Source: Paraspadella gotoi (taxonomy: Eukaryota; Chaetognatha). Taken from it: a stretch of DNA of 64,000 bases. Of the stretch, positions 13,716-27,545 are shown piece by piece. The notes under the pieces are model-generated. The model had not been told where the DNA came from. It did no database searches and saw nothing but the letters and a program-made list of their open reading frames with translations. Numbering within the stretch: the first letter of the stretch is position 1; the number at the start of each line of letters is the position of its first letter. The DNA lies in NCBI GenBank assembly GCA_051294375.1, contig CM119263.1:4048161-4112160 (forward strand), in the 5' to 3' direction. Both the position numbers and the translations under genes were made by a program.

Positions 13716-14326
13716 GGGGACGGAAGTTTTGAAAGAAGAAGAAAAGAAGAGAGGAAGAGAAAAAATAGAAGAATGGGACAGAAGAACAAGGGAAAAGAAA
13801 AATGAAAAAAAGAATAGAACAGAAGATATGAAAATAAGAGAAGAAGAAAAGAGAAGGGAAGAACAAAAAATAGGGAACAAAAGAAAAGAATAGAAGATGA
13901 GATTAAAAGGATGAGTAAAAGATGATAAAAACCCATTTAAACCTTCACTATGGGTATAACTAATAATAAATTAATGTTGAGAAATGGAAAGGGGTGAATC
14001 TATGTACAAATGTTGTTCATTGTAACATATAAACTCTGTCTTTTCATTGTTGGAACTTCTACGAAATATCATCTCCTTCGAATTGACAACGTTATGGGAA
14101 AAATGGAACGAGTCAAAGGTAACGTGGAACGACGACAAAGAAGACGACCGTGACAACGACGAAGACGACGACGCCGCCACAGCCGATATACCGCCTTCCC
14201 ATCGACCAAAGACCACCACGGCGGCTTCCAACGCCGCTAACGTTGAGGCCAACAAATTCCAGGCACGTCATGTTTTTGCTTCGCCACGTCAAAGCACGAA
14301 ATGATCACCATACAAAAAAGTCGCGC

Positions 14327-14431
<105 letters not shown>

Positions 14432-15099
14432 GTAAAGAAGAATATTCTCTGCTCGCGTTGAAGTTTCCTCATTTATTTCACGTTTTGGGTGAAAGAAGGA
14501 GCGACTGGTTTTAAATAAGGGATGATTAAGGGAGCGGGGCGTAGTGGAGTGGAGCAAATATTTTAGCTGCACCCAAAAATCTTACATAAGAGAGTCTACG
14601 AAATCTTCATTTTGTTCTGCGTTATCTAATGCCTGTATAGATTACACTAAAATAAAATATAAGACAAAGACAATACTAGTACGTACCAGCATGAAACCTT
14701 ATCACCGACTATACAGAGGCGTATCAATCTTTCTCGAATCAACTGCGGTTCTTCCGCCATATTGCATCATCCAACTAAATATTATGATATTCATTTGCCA
14801 TCCGGTAACAATCAACGGCATTTAGTGCCTATTATCGCCATCCAATGCCATCCAAATCGGAATCAATCGAGCGACGGATCCAACTAAATTTTGCAATAAC
14901 AAAAGAAAACTTATCTATTTTTGTTATCGAAGTTGATTCTGCAGCTGCGCGTCGCATTTTTCGTACGTGAGAAAAAAAAAATTGGCGAAGTATAAAAAAT
15001 ACCGGACGAGTTACGTCAGCGGTGGAGAGAGCGTCGCTTTGGTGACAGCTTTAGTGGAGATAGGCAAATCAAGAATCGAGCTGAGGACTGGACCAGAAC

Positions 15100-15341
15100 A
15101 AAATAATACGATTTTTAGTCAGATTTAATTTATTCTAATTTGATGAAAATTACGGTAAATGACTGGGTAGATGGTGTACTGGTACTACTGGTGTATTTTG
15201 GTAAAATTGTAGAGATAAATGTTGAAAGCGAAGAGCACCTGATCAACTTTTGAGGGAATGTTTCATCTACCCAGTCATTTACCGTAATTTTCATCAAATT
15301 AGAATAAATTAAATCGGACTAAAAATCGTATTTTATTTTGT
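15100..15341. repeat. Near-perfect 74-bp inverted repeat with 90-bp spacer
   Basis: The left arm is about 15100-15173 and the right arm 15264-15339. The right arm is the reverse complement of the left except for one mismatch and a 1-2-bp indel. Copy A shows the same left arm (about 6294-6369) and the first part of the right arm (from 6461) before the N-gap. It could be a foldback/MITE-type element or a read foldback artefact. Confidence 0.88.
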
Positions 15342-15342
15342 A

Positions 15343-15987
15343 TTCAGGATCTATTGTTACTGTTATTTTCTTTAATTTGTTTTCTTTGTCATCTTTTTGT
15401 CTGTTTATCTGTTTATCTGTTTACCTTATCAATTTTCAGAATTGAAAAGAGCTTCTTTTTGATAAAGCGAGTCGCGGTAGAAATGGATCAAAGGAGATCG
15501 TATTGAAGCATTTTATATTGTGATAGTGAGAGTGATAAAATAGTGATAGTAAAAGATAATGATGCTGATAGCGACAGATAGTGATAGTGATAAAAGCATT
15601 GGCATTCAGATATGGTCAAGGAAAGAAAAATAACGAGCGGAAAATTGGATCCGCGGGAAAAAAGAAAAGTGGGAAGCCCCGTTTGGTTGTCAGTGAGGAC
15701 GTTTATGGAAGACATATTAAATGGGATGGAGGACGAATATTGGACAGGTAATAAAGAGAGAGAGAAGAGAGAGAAGAAGAGGAGACGACAAGGAAGAGAA
15801 GAAAAACAGGAAAAGAAAAAGAGGAGGAAAAAAGACCAAGAAAAAAAAAAAGAAAAAGAAAAGAAGAAAAGCAAAAAGAAAAGAGAAACAGAAACAGAGA
15901 GAGCAAACAACAAGAGGCAAAGGAAGCAGATCAAAGAAAAGGAAAAGAATAAGAAGAAAGAGAAAAGCGAAGAAAATAAGAAAAAGA

Positions 15988-16034
<47 letters not shown>
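15343..16034. other. Low-complexity A/G-rich region
   Basis: A GATAGTGATA-type degenerate tract (15515-15600), then a Lys/Glu/Arg-coding purine tract ending in (GA)n at 15990-16032. The long open frame across it (from 15612) starts with about 45 less biased residues but turns into repeat translation, so it is not called a gene. Confidence 0.65.
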
Positions 16035-16036
<2 letters not shown>

Positions 16037-16064
16037 AATGGAAAGAAACGCGTTTCTCTCTTGG

Positions 16065-16612
16065 TCGTTGACGTCGTCGTCTTGGTCGTCTTTATCATCG
16101 TCTTCATCGCGTCTCATCGTCGTCGTCGTCATCGTCGTCGTCTTCGTCGTCGTCTTCGTTCGTCGTCGTTCGCTCGTCATACGTCGTCTTCATCGTCGTC
16201 TTCATCGTCGTCTACATCGTCGTCTTTATCGACGTCGTCATCGTCGTCTTCATCGTTGTCTTCAATCGTCGTCGTCTCATCGTCATCTTCGTTGCATTTT
16301 CGTTATGATCGACGTCGCCATCGTAGCCTTCCTCGTCTTCACTGTTGTCGTCGTGGTCATCGTCATCATCACCATCATCGCTTTCATTGTCGTCTTCATC
16401 GTCATCTTCATCGTCGTCTTCATCTCCTTCATCGTCGTTGTCATCTTCATCGTCGTCTTCATCGTCGTCGTCGTCATCGTCGTCTTCATTGTTGTCTTCA
16501 TTGTCATCTTCATCGTCGTCTTCATCGTCGTCTTCGTCGCCTTCATTGTCGTCATCGTCGTCCTCATCGTCGTCTTCATCGTCGTCGTCGTCGTCGTCAT
16601 GATCGTCGTCGC
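16065..16612. repeat. (TCGTCT/TCATCG) degenerate triplet array, about 550 bp
   Basis: Triplet-period array of TCG, TCT, TCA and TTG. All frames of both strands are open (Ser, Val/Ile, Arg/His, Thr/Met runs), which shows that openness here reflects the repeat, not coding. Confidence 0.92.
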
Positions 16613-17217
<605 letters not shown>

Positions 17218-17297
17218 GCGATAAAGGTTGCAGAGATTCTCGTCGCCGAAGAAACGCGAAGCCATGAATTTTCTCTCCGGGCGAACAACAACAGCAA

Positions 17298-17311
17298 CTA
17301 CGACGACGACA

Positions 17312-17346
<35 letters not shown>
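17298..17346. repeat. (GAC)n microsatellite
   Basis: ACG triplets, with one GACAGC interruption. Confidence 0.95.
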
Positions 17347-17419
17347 CCATAAAATCGTAGCAAAGATCGAAAAGTCGAAGAAGGAAAAGCGAGAAACGAC
17401 TAAGCAGTAAAAGTCACGC

Positions 17420-18340
17420 GAGCGGACAATAGATAGAGAAAGAAGAGGGGCGAGTGAGAGGGAGCGAGGGAGAGAGGGAAGGGAGGAAAGAAGGGAGGGA
17501 GAAGGGTTTAGGAGAAAAGGGGAAGAAGGGACAGGGAGAACAAGTGGAGAGTTAAAAGATTTAGTCAAGAAAGAAGCAACGAAGCGAAAGGCTAAGAAAG
17601 ACATATAACGTAGAACATCTGCATCTGACGAACCATTTATGAATATTTGTTTATTTTACAAATTAATTCATTGGATTCTTGAGTTAAAGACGATGGTACA
17701 AGCAGATTTTTATCAAACACAGAAAGACGGTCAAATGTTAAAACCAAAGGACACGGTAACAGAGATGATCACAAAATAATGAGATCTTAGATAAGCCACA
17801 GTAAAGATTTAGGGGAATAAACTGACCATGATGAAAAACGGGCAAAGGTTAAGCACAGTCGGTCAGAAGCGGGTAAAGGGCAAACTAAGTGCCGGGCAAA
17901 GGCCAGACGAAGAAGACGACGACGACGACGACAAGGCGGCAAAGATTGAGCAACAAATCGAAAGAAAGACAAACGTTTGAGTCTTGAATCTCACAACGAG
18001 AAGTCGATGACCGACGGAGGAGGAAGAGGAGATGAGGGAGAGGAGGAAGAGGTAAGGGAGAAGGGGTGAGAGGAGGAAGATGAAAGGAGGGAGAGGAGGA
18101 AGAGGAAAGGGAGAAGGAGGGAGAGGAGAAAGAAAAAAGGGGGAGGAGGAGAGGAGGAAGAGGAAATGGAGGAGGGGGAGAGGAGGAAGAGGAAATGGAG
18201 GAGGAGGGAAAGGAGGAAGAGGAAAGGAGGAAGGAGAAGGAAAAGGAAGAAGAAAAGAAAAGGGTTAAGAAGACAGAATGGAGAATCGACCCCAAAGAAA
18301 AAGAGAAAAAAAGAAAAGAGAGAGAGATAAATTTTAACAG
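17420..18340. other. Purine-rich low-complexity sequence
   Basis: GA/GGA-rich blocks (17430-17580, 18020-18330) with about 400 bases of ordinary AT-rich sequence between. No gene seen. Confidence 0.7.
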
Positions 18341-18546
18341 AGGTTTAACATAGGGCGTTGCTTAGAGACGCATAAAAAAAAAAGGAAAATAAAACAACTT
18401 GCCTTTACAGCTTTTTATCGTTTCTATTGATTACGAGGCCGCATTAGGAGACAATTGCTCCATCTTGCTACGATTAGAGAATAAAAAACAAAAGATTTTT
18501 AGGAGAAACTCATTTTATGCTTTTGATCTAGTTTTGAATCTCTTTA

Positions 18547-18592
<46 letters not shown>

Positions 18593-18713
18593 TCTCTTTT
18601 CTCTCTGTCTCTCTCTCTCTCTTCGCTATCCCTTTCTCTCTTTTAAGTGACCATCTTATTGTTTGTCCTAACTCCACCTTTTTTTTTCCTCCGGAGATTT
18701 GACCTTTCAGTTT

Positions 18714-19129
18714 GGTCTTTTTCAAAATTTTCTCTCTAATCTTCTTTCTTTTTTTAATCTTTCCTTTCTTTATAATATTATTTCTTTTTCTATGCTTATC
18801 TTAGCTTTCTCTTTCTTTTTTTTTCTCTCTTTTAATAAATGTGGATCTCTCAGCGGGATTTTCGAGACGCTTACCCTTTTCCTCTGGAGACCAACTTGAA
18901 TAAACTGAATTTCTTCGATCGAAATATAGAACTCTCTCTCTCCTCTCTCCCTCTCTCGTCTCTCATCTCTCTTCTCCTCTCTCTCATCTCTCTCTCATCT
19001 CTCTTCTCTCTCTCTCCTCTCTCTCTCTCCTCTAAAGTCCCAAGGAAAATTTAGAGGCGCAAATGGAATCGATTTTTGACGCTGAAGCCAAGGCGGTTCA
19101 GGAATGTTGTGCATCGTTGTTGGCGTTTA

Positions 19130-19163
<34 letters not shown>

Positions 19164-19390
19164 TGAGGAGGAGAGAGAGAGAGAAGAGATAAAGAACTCT
19201 GATTTATTCAATTGTGATGCCAATTCCTAAAATCAAAGAACGCAGGAACAAATATGGGCGGAGTCTTCTTAAATTTATGTGCAACAGAGAGCAGCTGGAA
19301 TTATTTTAAGAAGAACTTGATATCTAGAACGGGATTGATAAAGAAAAGAGAGAGAGGAAAAATAAAAGAGGAAAGATGACTGATGAGAGC

Positions 19391-19430
<40 letters not shown>

Positions 19431-19797
19431 GAGAGAAGAAAGAAAGAAGAAATCCCTTTTGGGGAAGTGCCCCCAGGTTGCGAGAACTAGTCCTAGTGCT
19501 CCCCAGAAACTCATCATCCCTATATTCCCTGTCGGCTCGGTCGGGTCGGTCACTCGAGTGATTTTTGCGACTTCGTTTGATGATTTTTTTCGGGCCCGGC
19601 CCGCTTCCTGCGGCGCGCTGCGGCGGCAGGCTACGGTTTCCCCGGGAGACGGTTCACGTAGGACGGAAGCGGTGCCGGCTTGCCTTGATGGATTAGGGAA
19701 TTTTTGGACGAGAGTGAAAGAGAGAGAGAGGAGAGTAGAGAGAGGAGAGAGAGATGAGAATGAGAGGGGAAAGGAGAAGGGGGAGAGAGAGGAAGAG
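18714..19797. repeat. 1.1-kb duplicated segment, copy 1, ends at N-gap
   Basis: Colinear with 19823-20839. Both start GGTCTTTTTCAAA and both end in a GA tract touching Ns. It includes CT and GA arrays and a short non-repetitive open stretch (from 19063, MESIFDAEAKAVQECC) shared by both copies. Confidence 0.92.
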
Positions 19798-19822
19798 NNN
19801 NNNNNNNNNNNNNNNNNNNNNN

Positions 19823-20239
19823 GGTCTTTTTCAAATTTCTCTCTATCTTTCTTTCTTTTTTTCTATCTTTCTTTCTTTCTAATATTATTTCTTTTTTCTA
19901 TCTTATCTTAAGCTTTCTCTTTCTTTTTTTTTCTCTCTTTTAATCAAAATGTGATCTCTCAGCGGAGATTTTCGAGACGCTTACCCTTTTCCTCTGGAGA
20001 CCAACTTGAATAAACTGAATCTTCGATCGAAATATAGACTACTCTCTCTCTCCTCTCTCCCTCTCTCGTCTCTCATCTCTCTTCTCCTCTCTCTCATCTC
20101 TCTCTCATCTCTCTTCTCTCTCTCTCCTCTCTCTCTCTCCTCTAAAGTCCCAAGGAAAATTTAGAGGCGCAAATGGAATCGATTTTTGACGCTGAAGCCA
20201 AGGCGGTTCAGGAATGTTGTGCATCGTTGTTGGCGTTTA

Positions 20240-20288
<49 letters not shown>

Positions 20289-20789
20289 AGAGAGGGTAAA
20301 GAACTCTGATTTATTATCAATTGGATGCCAATTCCTAAAATCAAAAGAAGCAAGCAGAACCAAATATGGGCGGAGGTCTTCCTTAAATTCACTGGCAACA
20401 GGAGCAGCTGGAATTATTTTAAGAAGAACTTGAATATCTAGAACGGGATTGATAAGAAAAGAGAGAGAGAAAAATAAAAGAGGGATAGAGATAGAGAGAG
20501 GTCAGAGATGAGATGAGAGAGATTGAGAGAGAGAGAGAAGATGAGAAGAAAAGGAGAAGAAGGGAAGAATCCCTTTGGAGAAGTGCCCCCAGGTTGCGAG
20601 AGACTAGTCCTAGTGCTCCCCAGAAACTCATCATCCCTATATTTCCCTGTCGGTCGGTCGGTCGGTCACTCGAGTGATTTTTGCGACTTCGTTTGATGAT
20701 TTTTTTTCCGCGGCCGCGCGGAGCCGGTTTCAACGTAGAACGGAAGCGGTGCCGGCTTGCTGTATGGATTAGGGAATTTGGACGAGAGT

Positions 20790-20831
<42 letters not shown>

Positions 20832-20839
20832 AGAGAGAG
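19823..20839. repeat. 1.0-kb duplicated segment, copy 2, flanked by N-gaps on both sides
   Basis: It starts exactly at the end of one 25-N gap and ends exactly at the next. Differences from copy 1 are mostly small indels, which favours an unmerged contig overlap or an alternative haplotype. Confidence 0.92.
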
Positions 20840-20864
20840 NNNNNNNNNNNNNNNNNNNNNNNNN

Positions 20865-21480
20865 CTAATAAAAGTAGATGGAGCTAGGCGGCATGGGAAG
20901 AGCGGAACCAAAAGATTTAGACGTAATAACGTTGCTTTATGTATGAGCATTATATATTAGTAAGAGAGTAGCGATGACCTTGATTATACCAAATAACTGG
21001 AGGATCAAGATTAATTCATCACCGTTTGATGTCTCTCTCGAACATCGCTTGCGCCACTCGTTAGCGAGGTGGGTGTAGTTGGTTCTCGATTAGACATGTC
21101 TTATTTTATAGATTGAGAGATGCGATTATTACTTATACTAAGATAATATATTGGTTTGGTAACATTATGATAATTATGGTGTTAGGGTCTAATCAGCAGC
21201 TAAAAAAATATGTTTTGGTGATTTATATCTCAATGCTTGTTAAACTCTGATTCAAATATTATGTACAAATTTTATCACTCTTGTGTATTTAATAGCTAAA
21301 AAGATTAGAGGGTGTGATGCATTGATACTTAACAAAATTTGATGATATAATTTGCGTAAAATATGCATAAATATAAAAACGAGTAATTGTTATTTAACGA
21401 TCTGCGGCAAATTGCTGATTCAAGGATAGAAAAAATAACATGTATTTAAGATGTTTGAAAATAGTATCATTTTAAACGGG
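20865..21480. other. AT-rich unique sequence, no gene
   Basis: No SSRs, no long open frame, nothing recognised. Confidence 0.7.
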
Positions 21481-24400
21481 AAAACGAGTAATTAAACACT
21501 CACTGGACCGTTGGAGTTGTTGAGTAGGTAGGAAAGTTCTCCTTCATCAAGCGTTCGCAGAGAAGTAATAAGGACAGTGTCTGCTGATAGAGCGAGTTGA
21601 GGTTTAACTTGGAGCTGAGACGTTTACTCGAGAATAAGATAATTTTGGGAGGCGCTCGTTTGTGAGAAAGTTGAAGGGAATAAGTGTGAAAGTGGGTTAA
21701 CGGTTCAGCGTCGCGTGCGTGCAGGTAATAGAATGGCTCCCGCGTAGTTTTGTTGTGAGATATGTTTTTCTAGTGTTAGCGTCTTTGTTAGTTGTCAGTG
21801 ATCATTGTTTTCGGTAAAGGGGAAATCGCGAGAGGAGTAAGAGTAGTTGTGGAAGTAAGGGATGGAACGTAAGGAGAGAGGAGGGAGGAAGAGAGAGGAG
21901 GAGAGGAGAGAGAGGGAGAAGAGGGAGGAAAGAGAGGAGAGAGAGAGAGAGAGAGAGAACGAGCCGATATGCGATTTGAGTTCGAGGTGGAGATGGAGGA
22001 GAGAAGAACTCGAGTAGAGCACGAGTAGACAGGCGGGTGTATACGGCGTGGAATTCAGTACCGGAGGTTGAGGTGAGGGAGGCGTCGACGGTAAGTTGGG
22101 AGGCTGGGCATCGGCCGGGCGTCGATCTCGGCTGTCGAACGCCGTTTGAGGCTGAAGATGTTATACATAGTATTTTGTCTCGAGCTGAAATGAGCGATTA
22201 TAATTAAGTAGAAACTTCGAGAGATGTACGGATAGGCGGATAATGGGCTAATGAAAGGCGCGCAGGTTGGGCCACGCCACGGGGTCTGACGAATACATAT
22301 GTGCGTTGCGGATGAATTTGGACATGTAAGGGTGAGATGCGTGTTGTGGAATAGTTGTCGCGGGATACCCGTCGATGGACTAGATTGGCAGGGAAATCTG
22401 ACGGTGTTGCTCAGAAGTATACGTGCGGAAAAAATATGGAGTCGGCGTACGCGTCACGTTGGGTTAACCGCGAGGATGTGGCGGGATTAGTGATGCAACC
22501 ACTGCTCAGCGTAACTAGTCCGCTGGTGTGCTCTACTGGCGTTCAGTTAGTTCTAAGGCGAGAGAGAAATGGAAAGGCAAGTAAACCCATGAGCACGTCA
22601 GGTACAGCGCCGAGGCTGATACTAGTTCGTACTTCTTTAAACCAGAAGTTAACTGGTGGACGATATCTAGAGCGTCGAATAGTCGACAATGGTTATTGTA
22701 ATGGATTGTTTGGGATGGTAGATAGGTAACAGATTGTGAAATTACCATGAATTGAGTAAGTGAGTCAAAGATTGAAGAGAAAATTGGAATCTCGAGATGC
22801 TAGTGAGTAGGTAAGGACGCCCAAAGATGCACCATTAGTAAGACGAGAGGTAGAGAGGTCTAGAGAGCGTTGAGAGTCTTGATTAGAGCTATGGGGGAGA
22901 ATCGAGTAAAATCGATCGAGAAGAGAGAGAGAGTAGGAGATGTGGAAGGCTAGAGGGACGGAAGGCTCGGTTAAAGGGAGTTAGTGAAGATGGGGTTTGG
23001 CAGGGAGGAATTGTACTAGTCCATGTACAATGGCTGAAACGGCGCTCAGGAGATAGATTGAGAGGAGAGAGAGGGGCCACGGGTTCTGGTGAGGATGGAT
23101 AGCCATAATTGATCTACCGATTGGGGGATAGGTCGGGGGTGAGGCGGAGGATAATTAAAGGAGAGGGTTACCTTTCAGAGGGTGAGGTCTGAGGCTGGAG
23201 AGCTGAGGTTTAGGTGATATTAGGGAACGCGCTGAGAGTGTGAATTTAGAGTTAGTGATGTGGGATGGTACATAGCAACATTGGATAGTTCGTACGAGAG
23301 TGCGAAAGGAGGTTAAGTTCGAGAACCTGAGGACCAGTGAATGCGTGGGTAAAACCGAGTGAGGGATGATTAGGTGGGGTGATTAGGGAGGAAATAAGGC
23401 CTGAGACGCAAAGTCGAAGACGGCCGATTATCGGGTAAATGGACGAGAGGTGTTCCGGTCGTAACTTTGGCGCGTTGACATTCGTTGGGATTCCCGCCTA
23501 GTTGGCCCATTTTGGCAGTTTCTGGAGACGCATGCGTTCAGACGAATTTCAGCTATTGTTTGTACTCGTTCTTCGACGCTGGGATTCCCGAGTATGAATG
23601 GCGTGAAGAGGCGTTGCGCAGAGAAAGGGACAAATGGGCGTGGAGGGCGTTTGCTGAAGTAACGATGAGTGATGGTTCCTAAAGGGATTTTTCGAAACGA
23701 GGCCGAGAAGCGTGGTCGGACGAGCGTGATACTGCGCGAGTGGTGATCGATTGCATTTTTTCTACAGGTCGATATGCGCGTGCTGTAATATCGAAAGGGA
23801 GTATGATCAAGGAGTTTGATGTTTTCTGCTAACTTCTTGTCGCCGAGCCTCGCGATCTATCGGAGGAGGTTGATTTGGGGAGAGAAGAATGGAAGAGAGA
23901 TGAGGATGGGGAAGGGAGGGGAGAGAAGGGGGATTTGATGGTTCTTTCTTAACGTTTGTGGAGAGACAAGGATGCTAACGAACTTGGCCTTTCCCGCCAG
24001 ATTTTGAATACGTCGTGTATTCGCCCTATTCCAAGCAATTGGTAAGTGACGGGCCGTATGGGGCCGTTTTTTAGGAGAGCGGAAACTAACAGATTTTGAG
24101 TCTGTAAAGGTAAATTCTACTGATTTGGTTTGAAGTGGGCTAATGCTCGCCATGCGGCGATTAATGCGTCGAATGGGGGCAATGTTGTTGATTTTTCCTG
24201 GAGCTTGGCAGAAAAAGCAGGTCAAGCCCTTGGCCCTCGTTGGTCTCTGCGCGATGGGAGTGTTGGAGGCGTAAAGTAATTGCATGGAGCTCGGGCGTGA
24301 TTAGCGAGCATTGTCGCTCATGTGAAGGACGGATTTTTGATCGCCCTCAATGATTCTGCACTGGGTCAATCTAGAGTACCTTAGCGCTCTCCTGTTTTTC

Positions 24401-26845
24401 GTATTCAGGCTCGCTTTCAAAGAAGCAGGAAAGGTGTCACTGGAAGCGAAGGAAGATGAATCATGCTTATAAATTACATTAAACTCTGAAGGAATCGTGA
24501 AGTTCTTTGATGTGTAGTTCCGGACGTCGTGGTCTCTGCGTGTACGGCGCGGACTTCGGATCGTGTAAGGGAGAATGCGTGCAGGTCGATCTGTAGCTAG
24601 GAAATGGCTCTGTTTCAGAACACTTTGTCGATGACGACTAATTCGGCCTATCGTTCTGTGCGAGAGTTCAAGACTATCGCGTAGATGTTGCTCGTGCTGT
24701 CCTGATCGAGTGTAGGAGGCGATAGAAGTAATGTTCGTATTACGGGACGAAAACGAGGAGGCCATCCAAATATCCTAAGACGAAATAGTTTGACCCGCGT
24801 TTTAGGGGCCGAACGGGGTCCTCGGAAAACATATAACGAATGGGGTTATGAATCGGTTTTTAGGAGTCTTGTCGGACCGATGGGAATTGTGTAACCCTTT
24901 AATAAGTATAGTTTACTGAAGACTTTCTTGCAGCGATTGCGTTGAAGTCGTTTCATTATCGTTTTTACAGGTACTTTCATGTTTAGGTATTGTGGTAGTT
25001 GATGCGTCTGAAATTGCCTACAGATCGATATCTTTTCCCGCGGGCGGTGTTGACGACAAGAACTGGGGCGAGCGGGCCCCGGGCTCCCTGGGCGCGTCGA
25101 GGCGGCGGCAGCTTACGGTTTTTGCTTCCCGGACCCGCGCATCTTGCTTTTGGGCGGGGAGTCTTAGGAATGCGGCATAGTTATCAAAAGGTGTTTTTTA
25201 AAGCGGAGGCGGAAGTTTGGGGAGCAGGCGGTAGGGTGGTGATCCGGATGGTCGGTTGGTAGTCTGGGATGTAAGTGTTGCACAGCTGTGTTGTGAGGTC
25301 GTTCGAGGGTGGTTTTAATTTGGAGCGATTAAAAGAAGGCGAAGACACAAAGATCGTTGGATAAAAGTGTAGGTAGTTGTATACAGGAGTCGTCCGAGAA
25401 TTGAGATGGAGATGGGAAATTTAATAGCGATTGATAAGTGATGTTAGTTGCTTTAAGAGCTAGAGAGAGAAGTAAGATAGATGAAGAAGTCGTGGCAAGT
25501 TAGAGTAGAATACGTGACGGGATGGTCGGGCAACGAAGATAGATAACATCCGATAAGAAAGTACGGAAGCCAAGATAATGGTTGCGTACAGCACAGAGAT
25601 GAAATCGTTTTGGTAAGAGTTGAATGAGTTAGCGAGATAAATTGTTAGAAGTAAGAAAACGTCGGCTGCGACCGACGGACTAGTAACGATGCCGGGGAGG
25701 AGGGACAGCGGGCGAGCAGGATCGATGTGAGGAAGCCGTTTGCTATGATATTAGTATTGTAGAGATCTCTCATTAATAAGCACAGTTAGTAATACATGAG
25801 ACGTTGAGAGATAAATAAGAAGAGAGTTAGCGACATGCCATCGAAAAAGGAAGAACAGATTGGAGTGGTATGTTGCAAGAGGTGATCGTAGAACGAATAT
25901 AATGTTAGTGATTCTTTGAGTGAGTCATGCTTGCTCGCTCTGCGGGATACGTCTCTCGTCCTCTCATCTCGCTCCGCGCCCGCCAGTTTTCCTGTTGGGT
26001 CGCGTAGCACTCTCCTCTCCGGGCTCACTTTCTGGCTCGCGTCGCCAAAAATCTTTCGATGCTCGAAATCATACCTTTCGCGAGCGCGCTCTTTCTTTTT
26101 TTTCTTGGGGAGCTTCATTTGATCTGCTCGCTGAATGCTGCTGTTTTGCGTAGTCTCCTCTCTCGGCGCTTTTCCGGCATTTTCTCTCCGCCTGGGCGTT
26201 TGAAATATTATCTTGTCTCGCGGCGTCTGAGTGCGAATCTGTCTCATCTCGCTATCTCTCTCTCTCTCTCTCTCAGATGATGGGTCTCGACCCGCTGGAA
26301 GTTAAGTTTATCTCCGAAGAGTTTTTCCGATAACCTTCGCTATTTGACCTTCGAAGCCAAAGGGAGACGAGTTGGAAGAAGACGCGAAGTGTGGGTGCGA
26401 GGTTTGCGCAGTCAGGTGTGGTTAGTTAAGTGTGCGTAGTCAGGTTTGTGTCGTGAGGTGTGAGTGCTAAATGTGGGTATTCAGATGTGGGTTCGGAAGT
26501 GTGAAGTGCGAAATGTGGGTAGTCATAAGTTTAATGAAGTTGCAGTAGCGAAGTGTGGCTAGTGTGGTATGGATACTCTGTGTGAATATTGAGGTGTTGG
26601 GGCCGGCTCATGTCAGGGGCAAGACGGGTTATTTATTGAATGAATGGATATTTTTCAAATTGGTTGTTCCAATGTCACAGGGAAAAAACGAAAGGAAAGG
26701 TTATGACGAAAAAATGGTGAAGACGCCGCTGATGTCACGTTAGGTGAATCGTCACGTGAGACTTGTTTTTTTCCGGGTCACGTGGCTCCGAATATCGTAA
26801 ACACGCAAACTTTGCAACCCAAAGTGAAAAGATGATGGAAACGGC
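21481..26845. other. 5.4-kb low-repeat, higher-GC block of unknown nature
   Basis: Compositionally unlike both flanks: few SSRs (small GA at 21930-21958, CT at 26253-26274), balanced GC, many CG dinucleotides. Several open frames of 60-154 codons lie on both strands (for example 22355-22729 +, 24301-24765 -, 23857-24285 -), none with a family I recognise. Splice-like signals occur (TTTTTCTACAG at about 23767, TTTTTACAG at about 24970) but no consistent gene model. It could be an old mobile element, a non-coding transcript or exons of an unfamiliar gene. Confidence 0.5.
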
Positions 26846-27330
26846 TTCGTCACCTGTAAATGAAATCGTCACCTGGAAATAAAGTCTGCACCTGGCAAGT
26901 ACTTTGAAAGTTTGTTGTGGGTAAAAGATGTCAGTACCGGGAAATAAAGTTGGCACCGGGAAACGATATCGGCACCGGAAATGAAGTTAGCACCAAGCAA
27001 TGAAGTCGGGGACGCGAGACGGTGTTGGTGTTGGGAAAATGAAGTTGGCACCGTGGAAATGAAGAGAGCCCTGAAACTGTGAAAGCTGTGAAAGAAATAT
27101 CTGGACCAAGAAATGAGGTCGGTTTTGAGAAAACCTGGAAACTGTGAAGGCAGGAAATGATTTTGGCAACGGGAAATAAATTTGGCGCCGGGATATGACG
27201 TTGGCGCCATGAAATGAATTTGGCGCCGGGAAATGACTTTGGCAACATGAAATTAATTTGGCGCCGGGAAATGAATTTTGCAACGGGAAATGACGTTGGC
27301 GCCGGGAAATGACTTCGGCACTGGGATTAG
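26846..27330. repeat. 19-bp minisatellite with GGCGCC core
   Basis: At 27167-27320, eight consecutive 19-bp units fit GGCGCCGGGAAATGACTTT with variants. Upstream units (26846-27166) are more diverged, with longer insertions. Since 19 is not a multiple of 3, the three overlapping minus-strand open frames are repeat translation. Confidence 0.88.
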
Positions 27331-27545
27331 ATGACCTCACTAGGAAAAGATTTGACGGGAAACGACGCGAGAGAAAAAGAAAGTCGAGCGAATTCGGTGG
27401 GAAATTCGAGGCGCCTGAAAAATGATGCCATCACAAAAGAAAGAAGAAAAAAAACCTGAAAAGAAAGAAATGTGTATGAAAGTCGAGGCGATTGTCTCTT
27501 AGGTGGAGATTGATTTGAAGTGAGTTTGTGAGATGTGAAATGATA

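Noticed and set aside
19440-19560. Minus-strand hydrophobic frame (MMSFWGALGLVLA)
   Set aside because: Short, broken differently in the duplicate copy, no signal of a gene.
26869-27340. Three overlapping minus-strand frames with a GAKFIS-type heptad
   Set aside because: The DNA period is 19 bp, so each frame shows the same peptide in turn; not a coding repeat.
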